NCBI GenBank assembly: GCA_021803205.1
Contig: JAJZMB010000153.1
Location: 1-48,647 of the forward strand
Origin: Bacillota bacterium
GTDB lineage: Bacteria; Bacillota; Sulfobacillia; RBS10-35; JAJYVN01
DNA: 48,647 nucleotides
Direction: 5' to 3'
Positions 35,780-42,754 of the stretch are shown in pieces; position 1 is the stretch's first letter, and each line of letters starts with the position of its first letter. A model generated the notes under the pieces. It had not been told where the DNA came from. It worked only from the letters and a program-made list of their open reading frames with translations, and did no database searches. Made by a program: the position numbers and the translations under genes.

Positions 35780-37162
35780 ATGACGCCGCCCAACATTGTG
35801 CTCATGCTCATCGACGACCTCGGTTGGCGAGACATCTCCTGCTGCGGCAGCAGCTTCTACGAGACGCCCAACCTTGACCGCCTGGCCGTGGAAGGCATGC
35901 GTTTCACAGACGCCTACGCGGCTTGTCCGGTGTGCTCACCCACGCGCGCGAGCATTCTCACCGGCAGGTACCCGGCGCGGGTCGGTATCACCAATTGGAT
36001 TGGCGGGCATACCACGGGTCGCCTGCTCGACGTGCCCTACCTCGACCACCTTCCCGCGGAGGAATGCTGCCTCGCTCGGGCCCTGCGCGCGGGCGGGTAT
36101 GCCACCTGGCATGTCGGGAAGTGGCACCTCGGCGGCCGCCCCTTCCATCCGGAAGACCACGGATTCGAGGTGAACCTGGGCGGCTGCTCCTGGGGGTCCC
36201 CCCGCGGCGGCTACTTCAGCCCTTGGGGCATCGAGACTCTGGCGGAGGCGGAGCCGGGCACCTACCTGACGGACCAGTTGACGGATCTGGCCGTCGACCT
36301 GGTGCAGCGTCGGGACGGCCGGCCGTTCTTTCTGAACCTCTGGCATTACGCCGTCCACACGCCGATTCAGGCGCCAGCGGCTCTGGTGGAGAAGTACCGG
36401 GCCAAGGCGCACCGCCTCGGCCTGGACCGCCTGCAGGCCCTGGAGCCCGGAGAACCGTTCCCCTGCGCGCATAAGCGCCACCAGCGCGTGACGCGGCGGC
36501 GCCTGCAATCGGACCCCACGTACGCGGCGATGGTGGAGGCCCTTGACTCCAACGTCGGCCGTCTCCTGCGGGCTCTGGACGACGCCGGCGTGACCGACAA
36601 CACACTGGTCATCTTCACCTCCGACAACGGCGGTCTGGCTACAGCGGAGGGGTCGCCCACCTGCAACGCTCCCCTGGCGGAGGGGAAGGGCTGGATGTAC
36701 GACGGCGGGGTCCGCGAGCCGCTGCTGATCCGGTGGCCGGGGGTCATCCGGGCGGGGAGCGTCTGCACGGAGCCCGTGACCAGCCCCGACTTCTATCCCA
36801 CGTTGCTGGAGGCGGCACAACTCCCGCCGCAACGGCAACAGCATCTGGACGGGATCAGCCTGATGCCGCTGCTGCGCGAAGACGGCCCGTTTCCGCAGAG
36901 GGCCATCTTCTGGCATTACCCGCACTACGGCAACCAGGGTGGTACCCCGGGCTGCGCCGTCCGTCTGGGGGACTATAAACTGATCGAGTTCTTTGAAGAC
37001 GGCCACCTGGAGCTCTACGACCTCCGGCGGGACGTGAGCGAGACGCACAACCTGGCCGCGGAGCAGCCCGCGCGGGCTGCGGCGATGCAGCGGTTGCTCA
37101 CCGATTGGCGAGCGCAGGTGCACGCCAAGGTGCCGGAACCCAACCCGGCATGGGTCGGGTGA
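35780..37162 (+). CDS. Arylsulfatase A-like sulfatase (CSPTR)
   Basis: 460 aa from ATG 35780. Strong classical arylsulfatase: PPNIVLMLIDDLGWRD with the double Asp metal ligands, formylglycine motif CSPTR at residues 52-56 (CPVCSPTRASILTGRYPAR), HVGKWHLGG, NLWHYAVHTPIQAP, and TSDNGGL at the metal site. Members of this group remove sulfate from aryl and carbohydrate sulfate esters. No signal peptide is evident, unlike many periplasmic relatives. The last bases of the gene are part of a 37-bp sequence repeated downstream. Confidence 0.93.
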   Translation: MTPPNIVLMLIDDLGWRDISCCGSSFYETPNLDRLAVEGMRFTDAYAACPVCSPTRASILTGRYPARVGITNWIGGHTTGRLLDVPYLDHLPAEECCLARALRAGGYATWHVGKWHLGGRPFHPEDHGFEVNLGGCSWGSPRGGYFSPWGIETLAEAEPGTYLTDQLTDLAVDLVQRRDGRPFFLNLWHYAVHTPIQAPAALVEKYRAKAHRLGLDRLQALEPGEPFPCAHKRHQRVTRRRLQSDPTYAAMVEALDSNVGRLLRALDDAGVTDNTLVIFTSDNGGLATAEGSPTCNAPLAEGKGWMYDGGVREPLLIRWPGVIRAGSVCTEPVTSPDFYPTLLEAAQLPPQRQQHLDGISLMPLLREDGPFPQRAIFWHYPHYGNQGGTPGCAVRLGDYKLIEFFEDGHLELYDLRRDVSETHNLAAEQPARAAAMQRLLTDWRAQVHAKVPEPNPAWVG

Positions 37163-37193
37163 ACGGCACGGGACCCCAGTCGGGGTGTGCCGC
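37157..37193 (+). repeat. 37-bp direct repeat, unit 1
   Basis: Begins in the last codons of the arylsulfatase gene and includes its TGA stop. It differs from unit 2 at one base. The centre reads GTGAACGGCACGGGACCCC. Confidence 0.75.
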
Positions 37194-37228
37194 GCCATGC
37201 GACACACCTCCAGAACGGCGGAGCGCCG

Positions 37229-37265
37229 GGGTGAACGGCACGGGACTCCAGTCGGGGTGTGCCGC
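37229..37265 (+). repeat. 37-bp direct repeat, unit 2
   Basis: Starts 72 bases after unit 1, with one mismatch (GGGACTCC for GGGACCCC). Confidence 0.75.
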
Positions 37266-37560
37266 TGCGGCGATGGGGGGGGCAGGCAGGCCCGCGCCCC
37301 CCGTTACAAGGTCAGCATCGAACCCGGTGCGTAAACGCGTCAGGCAGCCCGGAGCCGGGGGGGCAACGGGAGATTTTCTGATTAGCCCGCAGGGGGCACC
37401 TGCATCGTCCCGCGTTTGTCCGCCTGTGTTGGGCCCGATACGGAAACCACCCCGATTACGGTATTAGCACCCGCGCAGGGTATGAATATTGGTTTTTTGC
37501 CGATTCTCTCGCACCGGCAGTACCCGGCAGGGAAGAGACGGGTGAGGGGAGAATTAATAA

Positions 37561-37576
37561 GGTTGTACGAACAACC
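37561..37576. promoter_or_regulatory. Operator-like palindrome upstream of the sugar-binding protein gene
   Basis: GGTTGTACGAACAACC has perfect 6-base arms around ACGA and sits in an AT-rich patch (GAGAATTAATAAGG). It resembles TTGTACGTACAA-type operators of GntR/AraR regulators of sugar uptake. No such regulator gene is in the window. Confidence 0.45.
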
Positions 37577-37587
37577 ATCCTTGGCGC

Positions 37588-37835
37588 GTGGGGGAGCTGG
37601 TGGGCCGCGGGGCCGGAGCCTTCCGCTCGTTTCTGGCGGAGGCTTGCGTGGCGGGCCAGGTGCACGTGCGGCATCGCCTGCGGAACGCGGCCATGGTCGA
37701 GCTGTACGCGTGGCACGTACTGGCCCCGAGGGCGGCAGTATCGTGCCCACCTGGAGGGACGGCTACCGAGACCTGGCGGCGGTGCGCGACATTTTTCACC
37801 CGGCCCCGCTCAAGAACCGGCGCGGCGGCGTATGA
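37588..37835 (+). pseudogene. Frame-disrupted gene remnant of unknown family
   Basis: From GTG 37588 the first frame reads plausibly protein-like (FRSFLAEACVAGQVHVRHRL, then NAAMVELYAWHVLAP). Near 37725 the coding appearance moves to another frame (EGGSIVPTWRDGYRDLAAVR, then DIFHPAPLKNRRGG) and stops at 37835. This suggests one gene interrupted by a frameshift. The family is not recognised. Confidence 0.35.
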
Positions 37836-37916
37836 GGCGGCGCGGTGTGGTCGCGCTCCGCATCGACTCTTCTGGGGAGCCCGAACCCGGACGCACTGGC
37901 AGGGAGGGGTGGTCCC

Positions 37917-39380
37917 GTGCAGATCGACCTCGTCGCGCCCAGGGGGGAACAACTGCGGAGAAGGACTGTTCTGCGATCCGCCGTCCATGTCGCCTCGGCG
38001 GTGGTCGGCGGTGCACTGATGTCGGCCTGTGCCGGTCTGAGTGCACCCGCCCCAGAAAGTATTGCGGAGAAGGTCATCCTGATTTGGTCGCCGTGGCGGG
38101 TGGGGTGGGGTAGCGGGTGGGAGGCGTTGTTCTACGAGGCCACCGCCCCCTTCCGTGCGGCCCATCCCGGCGTGGATATCCGGGTGGATGTCTCGACTGG
38201 AACGGGATCGGGCAACTACACCGGCGTCGCCGCACAGATCATCGCCGGATCCGGACCGGACGTTTATTCCGGCTTCACGCCCACGCCCATGATCGAGGGC
38301 GGGTACAACCTGAATCTGTTGCCGTATCTCAAACTCCACGCCGTCGACACCACGCTTTTCGATGCCGGTCAGTACGCCAAGTACGTCAGCGAAAGCGGGG
38401 AAGTCTTCGCCCTTCCGGCAGAACTCTCCACATCGGCCGTGCCGGTAAACCTGGGAGTACTCGATGCACTCGGACTCCCCTATCCAGATCCGGAGTGGAC
38501 CTACCAACAGGCCGCAACCCTGTGGAGCGCGACGACGGTGCGCTCGACGGCGCCGGGCAAGCGGCGCTACGGATTCCAGTTTTGGGGACAGAAGGCTCGG
38601 GGTTTGCCGGGTGACTACTATCTGCGCGGTTGGGGCGCTTCCGCGGCGATGCGCAACTATTCGGCGCACTGTGGCCTGAGCACGCCCGAAGCCCTCACGT
38701 TCGCCCAGTGGTGGTATCCGCTCGTCGTCGATGGCGTGATGATGCAGGGTGGGTCGCCTCTGACATTTACGAATCAGCAGAGCGTGTCTGGATTCGCTGG
38801 AAGCTGGCAACTGCCCACGTATGCGGGTCTACGGTCGTTCAAGTGGGATTTCTGGCCACAACCCCGCTGGCCGACCGGAACATCTTCGTATGCCGGCAAT
38901 GACTATTATGCGGTGAATGCTAATACAAGGCACCCGACAGAGGCAGCCGCGTTCATTGTGTGGCTGACCACAAGCACCGATTGGCAGCGCGCGATGATGC
39001 GGCTGCAGCTGGTGATCCCGCCGACCCGTCCCTTTTGGGCCGAGTGGGTGGATTTTGTTCGCTCGGTCGCACCTCCACTGGCCTCCAAGCGCTTGGAGGC
39101 ATTCATGGTGGCTCCCATGGCGGGCCGCGCGTTCAACCACCCCGCGTTTGCCTATGACTCGAACGATGCCTACGCGGTCATTGGCACGTACACGTCTCAG
39201 ATTGTCGCGGGCAAGTTGGATGCGGTGGCTGGCTTTAGGGAAGCCGCCCGGGCGGTCGACGCCTTCGAGACGGCTGCGCGCACCCAGACCCCGCCACCTT
39301 CCCTGAACGCTCGCATCGCTGCCGAGAGCGCGCTGCGGAAGCGCGTGGCGGCGATGCTGGCGGCAGGTGCCAGCAGGTGA
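37917..39380 (+). CDS. Sugar-type ABC substrate-binding lipoprotein (family 1)
   Basis: 487 aa from GTG 37917 (AGGGAGGGG 8 bases upstream; an earlier in-frame start lacks this). The signal has RRR followed by a hydrophobic stretch and lipobox Cys38 (ALMSAC). The mature part fits family-1 extracellular solute-binding proteins: VILIWSPWRVGWGSG, IIAGSGPDVYSG, LGLPYPDPEWTYQQA, and a late stretch of the AAAFIVWLTT type seen in sugar binders. It is a paralogue of the protein at 45295 (shared PDPEWTYQQAATLWSA / PAPDWTYTDAARLWSA and FKWDF / VKWDF). Likely ligand is a glycan-derived oligosaccharide, given neighbouring sulfatases and GH95. No ABC permease genes are adjacent. Confidence 0.9.
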   Translation: MQIDLVAPRGEQLRRRTVLRSAVHVASAVVGGALMSACAGLSAPAPESIAEKVILIWSPWRVGWGSGWEALFYEATAPFRAAHPGVDIRVDVSTGTGSGNYTGVAAQIIAGSGPDVYSGFTPTPMIEGGYNLNLLPYLKLHAVDTTLFDAGQYAKYVSESGEVFALPAELSTSAVPVNLGVLDALGLPYPDPEWTYQQAATLWSATTVRSTAPGKRRYGFQFWGQKARGLPGDYYLRGWGASAAMRNYSAHCGLSTPEALTFAQWWYPLVVDGVMMQGGSPLTFTNQQSVSGFAGSWQLPTYAGLRSFKWDFWPQPRWPTGTSSYAGNDYYAVNANTRHPTEAAAFIVWLTTSTDWQRAMMRLQLVIPPTRPFWAEWVDFVRSVAPPLASKRLEAFMVAPMAGRAFNHPAFAYDSNDAYAVIGTYTSQIVAGKLDAVAGFREAARAVDAFETAARTQTPPPSLNARIAAESALRKRVAAMLAAGASR

Positions 39381-39456
39381 TACGCGTGGCGCCGACGCTC
39401 CGCATCGAGGCTGCGTGCGGACGGCATCCGGACGCGGTTGGCAAGGAGGGATGCTT

Positions 39457-39570
39457 GTGAAGATCGGCATCATTGCTCCCGGGAGCAAGAAACTGCACAT
39501 GGATTTCGCGGCGTTGGCCCCGTGCGCGGCTGCAGAGGGGGAGTCCCAATGTTTGTGTCGCCGCCAGTAA
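39457..39570 (+). pseudogene. Truncated gene start (MKIGIIAPGS...)
   Basis: A strong AAGGAGGG lies 6 bases before GTG 39457. It leads into MKIGIIAPGSKKLHMDFAAL, but a stop follows after 37 codons. The opening is vaguely like Asp/Glu racemase or maleate isomerase-type enzymes. The good initiation site with no continuation suggests truncation or a frameshift. Confidence 0.35.
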
Positions 39571-39703
39571 CCGTCGTGCACCAGCCGATGAGAGATCGGC
39601 CGCGCGAACTGCCCGTCCGAACGCATAGTCAATCGGACGTCGGGTGTGGGCGACCAGCCCGGCGAACGCTCCCAGGGATAAGCCTCCTGCCGCCCGCGAG
39701 GGT

Positions 39704-39940
39704 GGGACTCACAAAGGGGGGCGAACGAGTCACCGGGCGCAGCATCAAGCGAATGCTGGTGCGTCGTTCCTGCGACCCCGGCAGAAGTGGGTGTCGGGAA
39801 CAACACCGGGGGCCGAGCCGGGCACAGGTCGGCGAAGGCTGGCATCAGCGGGGAAGAGGCGGGCAAACACATCCAGCGATTACTGCGGCGTACGGACCGC
39901 GGCACGGGGACAGGGCGCGCGACGCTAAGCTGGGAAGGGT
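39704..39940 (+). repeat. ~237-bp direct repeat, copy A
   Basis: It starts GGGACTCAC and ends AAGCTGGGAAGGGT. Copy B (42193-42430) is similar throughout, with blocks such as GTGGGTGTCGGGAACAACACC split by few changes. The two copies flank the DUF2249/Mrp-like/DUF59 genes in the same orientation. No open frame in it is convincing. Confidence 0.8.
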
Positions 39941-40072
39941 TGGGGCCCCGCGCCGCTCGTGAGCAGCGGGTGAGCGCTCGAAAAGATTGCCGGCGGGGCT
40001 GGTCGTGAGCACCGAAAAGGAATCCGGGGCCCGATCTCTCACTTCCCAACCCAACGCCTCCGCCAGACGTTA

Positions 40073-40086
40073 GGGGTTCGTAGCGG
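40073..40086 (+). repeat. GGTTCGTAGC repeat, copy 4
   Basis: GGGGTTCGTAGCGG, just beyond the 3' end of the minus-strand DUF2249 gene. Confidence 0.55.
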
Positions 40087-40087
40087 T

Positions 40088-40723
40088 TCACCGGACTCCC
40101 CCCCGGGCCCACCCGCCCGCATCCGGTATTCCCCCGGCTCCATCAGCGTCCGGCGGCTTCCAGATGCGCACAGAGGCGGACCCGTCCGCTTCGTCCAGCG
40201 TCTGGTACCGGAATCCGCGCTCCTCCAGGTGCGGATAGAGGAACATCGGCCGGCGGTCATTGTGGATCTCCAGGACATCGCCGGACGGCAGCGCACCAAG
40301 GGCGGAGAATGTTCGGATCATCGGCTCGGGCGGCTCCAGCCCGCGATTGTCCAGGCGGGTCCAGTGCACCTCGCCCTCCGCCGGCGCAACCCCGCTACTG
40401 GGCGGCGGCTGGCCCCGGTCGATCGGCGGAGGCGCCGCCGGGTGTGCCTCCTTCGTTCCCCCTAAGCCGCGGCGGCCACGCCGCATGAACCGTACCTCCC
40501 AGTCGCCGTCGGGAAGTCGTCGCGCTTCGTGCTCGAAGCCGCGCAGGGCCAGCACCCTGTAGAGCGGCACGGGCTCGAAGCTGGCCAGCAGGAGTAGGTC
40601 CTGTCCGCCGATCAACGCCTTGACCGCCTGCAAGATCCTGCCAAGGGGGTGCTGTCCCTGGCGCAGGTCCTCCCGCACATCCACCACGGCCGGCTCCCGT
40701 CCCGGAGCAGCCATCACGCGCAC
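40088..40723 (-). CDS. Double DUF2249 protein
   Basis: 211 aa from GTG 40723, which has GGGAGG 7 bases upstream; ATG 40714 is possible but badly spaced. Two DUF2249 units are seen: the first (AVVDVREDLRQGQHPLGRIL, then LLLLASFEPVPLYRVLALRGF, then WEVRF) and the second (LDNRGLEPPEPMIRTFSALG, then LEIHNDRRPMFLYPHLEERGF, then SVRIWKP). A Pro/Gly-rich linker joins them. The fold is TusA-like, and such proteins are often found near Fe-S, nitric oxide or hemerythrin genes; the function is not established. It lies 26 bases downstream of the Mrp-like gene and is probably cotranscribed with it. Confidence 0.82.
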   Translation of the reverse strand: MRVMAAPGREPAVVDVREDLRQGQHPLGRILQAVKALIGGQDLLLLASFEPVPLYRVLALRGFEHEARRLPDGDWEVRFMRRGRRGLGGTKEAHPAAPPPIDRGQPPPSSGVAPAEGEVHWTRLDNRGLEPPEPMIRTFSALGALPSGDVLEIHNDRRPMFLYPHLEERGFRYQTLDEADGSASVRIWKPPDADGAGGIPDAGGWARGGVR

Positions 40724-40749
40724 CCCCGTCCCTCCCAAGATTCCCCGAC

Positions 40750-41298
40750 TCATCCTGCCATCGAGCCCACCAGGGCCGGGGGGCACAGATGGCCCGCGCC
40801 ATCTCGGCAACGGCCACGTCCCGGCTCAGATGCCGCGTCATACAGGCCCGTGCCAGGCCGCGTGGGGCCGCCGAGCGGCATGCGGCAGAACACCGGCACG
40901 CCGAGGCCGGAGGCCGCAAGGTCACCGCCGCCCTCGCCGAACGGGTGCAGCATCTCTCCCTGCGGGCAGCGCATCCAGGACATGTTCTCGACGACGCGAC
41001 GTTGGCGCGCCGCGTAAGCCTCAGCGGAGGGCGCCGCGCTGCCGAACGGCCGCTGCTGCATCAGTACGCCGGTGACACCTGGGACGGCGGCCACAGACGC
41101 CGCCATCAACTCGCCCCAGCGGGGTGGCACCGGGGCGCCGTTCGGCTCGCCGGTCCGATCGACCAGCAATACGCTGACGGCGCCATCAGCGGCCACCAGG
41201 ACGTCGATGACCAGACCAGCCTTGAGGGCGCCGCCTTCGCACCCTGTCAACGGGCAGCGGGGCAGTGCGCGGATCACGTTTCCCTTGGTCGCGCGCAT
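40750..41298 (-). CDS. Mrp/ApbC-like protein lacking the P-loop ATPase core
   Basis: 182 aa from ATG 41298. Residues 1-~85 resemble the DUF59-type N-terminal domain of Mrp proteins (VIRALPRCPLTG ... LVIDVLVAADGAVSVLLV ... VAAVPGVTGVLM). Residues ~100-152 match the C-terminal end of Mrp: VVENMSWMRCPQG, FGEGGGDLAASGLGVPVF, RMPLGGP. The ~170-residue ATPase core normally between them (GKGGVGKST P-loop and switch regions) is absent, and the usual CxxC Fe-S pair is reduced to one Cys (CPQG). The reading frame is intact across the junction near 41005. It may be an in-frame deletion remnant or a reduced Fe-S scaffold. Divergent from the DUF59 gene at 41486. Confidence 0.6.
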   Translation of the reverse strand: MRATKGNVIRALPRCPLTGCEGGALKAGLVIDVLVAADGAVSVLLVDRTGEPNGAPVPPRWGELMAASVAAVPGVTGVLMQQRPFGSAAPSAEAYAARQRRVVENMSWMRCPQGEMLHPFGEGGGDLAASGLGVPVFCRMPLGGPTRPGTGLYDAASEPGRGRCRDGAGHLCPPALVGSMAG

Positions 41299-41485
41299 CG
41301 AGTCCGGCCCCCCCCGTCGATCGCCGGTGCGCTGCGGGCATCGTAAACCCTGGCGCGGTTCCTTTGATGGTCGGGCGACACCGCCCGCCGGTGACGTACC
41401 TCACAGCCCCGCCCGGATAGCGGGACCTATGCTCTGCTTGGCATCCGTCGGGCCCCGGCGACAGCACCAAGGGGGCGACACGAAC

Positions 41486-41827
41486 GTGGGCGACAGCGGA
41501 CGGACCGCATCCGACCCGCCGGACGAGGGTGCGGTGCTGGAAGCACTCAAGGACGTCATCGATCCCGAGATCGGACTCAACATCGTCGATCTGGGACTGA
41601 TCTACGACTTTGGGATCGCCGCAGACGGCGCCGTCAAAATAGAGATGACGCTTACCACGCCGGGATGTCCCCTGCACGCGGCCATCAACGACGCGGTCCA
41701 CCGCGCGCTGGAGTCCATACCGGGCGTATCCAAGGTGGACCTGGATCTGATCTGGCTGCCACCCTGGACCCCGGAGATGATCACGCCGGCCGGGCGCCGC
41801 GCCCTGGGCTGGCCTGACGAGGACTGA
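41486..41827 (+). CDS. DUF59 / MIP18-family Fe-S assembly factor (SufT/PaaD-like)
   Basis: 113 aa from GTG 41486, with AAGGGGG about 10 bases upstream; ATG 41431 would add 18 residues. The whole protein is one DUF59 domain: VLEALKDVIDPEIGLNIVDLG, LIYDFGIAADGAVKIEMTLT, TPGCPLHAAINDAV with the conserved Cys, then LIWLPPWTPEMITPAGR. Members help mature Fe-S proteins (SufT, PaaD, yeast Cia2). The 187-base gap to the divergent Mrp-like gene probably holds both promoters. Confidence 0.93.
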   Translation: MGDSGRTASDPPDEGAVLEALKDVIDPEIGLNIVDLGLIYDFGIAADGAVKIEMTLTTPGCPLHAAINDAVHRALESIPGVSKVDLDLIWLPPWTPEMITPAGRRALGWPDED

Positions 41828-42192
41828 GGCCACGCCGGGAGCCGCAGCGCGGCAGTGACGGCCGCACGCGGCTCCCGGCGCCGGCCGGGGGTTCTACATG
41901 TCAATGACCCGCAGCCAAAGCGAATACCGTTCATTCAGTTGCATAGGGATGGCATGATCGCCCCAGAATGTTGGGGAGGTGGAACGGTTCACTCTCGTTA
42001 CGGACCGCACGTTTGCTCGCCCTTGCGGGCTTTGTCAGGGCGCTTCGCTGTCAAGGTCTCGCTCGACCTCGGCCGTCAGCTACCGGGCGGCTCGCTCCTT
42101 ACCCGGGCGGGACTTTCATCCGCGAGTCGGATCGGACTTCGTCAGGGCACGCTCTCGGGCAGTGGTGTAAATCGCCGTTAGCGGTAAAGACA
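41828..42192 (-). other. Possible structured-RNA relic (group II intron-like features), minus strand
   Basis: No gene recognised. Read on the minus strand, this region contains GGATGAAAGTCC (42121-42110), a hairpin closing a six-base GAGCGA loop (AGGTC/GACCT near 42069-42054), and GCCCGCAAGGGC with a GNRA-type loop (42030-42019). GGATGAAAGTCC-like hairpins occur near the 5' part of many bacterial group II introns. No domain V or reverse transcriptase gene is present, so this is only a suggestion. Confidence 0.25.
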
Positions 42193-42430
42193 GGGACTCA
42201 GCACGGGGGTCGAACGAGTCACCGGGCCGCAGCATCAAGCGAATGCTGCCGCGTTGTAACTGGGACCCCGCCAGAAGTGGGTGTCGGGAACAACACCGTG
42301 GGCCGAGCCGGGCACAAGTCGGCGAAGGCTGGCATCACCGGGGAAGAGACGGGCAAGCGGACCCGGGGACCCCTGCGGCGTACGGGCAGCGGCACGGGGA
42401 CAAGGCACACGGCGCAAAGCTGGGAAGGGT
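42193..42430 (+). repeat. ~237-bp direct repeat, copy B
   Basis: Second copy of the repeat at 39704-39940, same orientation, 2.49 kb away. It differs by scattered substitutions and small indels. Confidence 0.8.
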
Positions 42431-42519
42431 GATCTTCCCCCTCAAATGACGCAACCGGGCCCTTGGTCCCTGCCCGGGGAGGAGATTTCACCAGCGGCGT
42501 CAAACACCAGTTTGTCTGG

Positions 42520-42710
42520 CGGTCCGAACCGACGACGACGTCTTCATCAATGAGTTCGGTTATCCGCCGGCCGACGTGGGTATCGACACAACCGGGGAGG
42601 GCGGGCGGGCTGACGTAACGGTCCGCGTCCCCACAGGACCCTTCGACGCGGAGGGTCGCGGTAGCGCAAAGACCGCCTGGATCGTCGTCGAGGCTAAGGG
42701 CGAGCGCGGC
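42520..42710 (+). pseudogene. Fragment resembling a restriction-enzyme N-terminal (HsdR-like) domain
   Basis: A frame with DDVFINEFGYPPADVGIDTT, then GRADVTVRVP and [10 protein letters not shown], matches the layout of N-terminal nuclease-like domains of type I and related restriction-modification proteins (FxxEYGYPxxxI ... RADxVV ... VVEAK). No start precedes it, and the GH95 gene begins right after it, so it is a leftover piece. Confidence 0.4.
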
Positions 42711-42754
42711 TGTTTCCGCGACCCCGCGAGCAGCCACACCCGGAGGCGATCCGT

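Larger units (their letters stand above)
39381..40087. other. Intergenic region with gene fragment and long repeat
   Basis: Holds a truncated gene start (39457), copy A of the 237-bp repeat and copy 4 of the GGTTCGTAGC motif. No intact gene. Confidence 0.5.
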
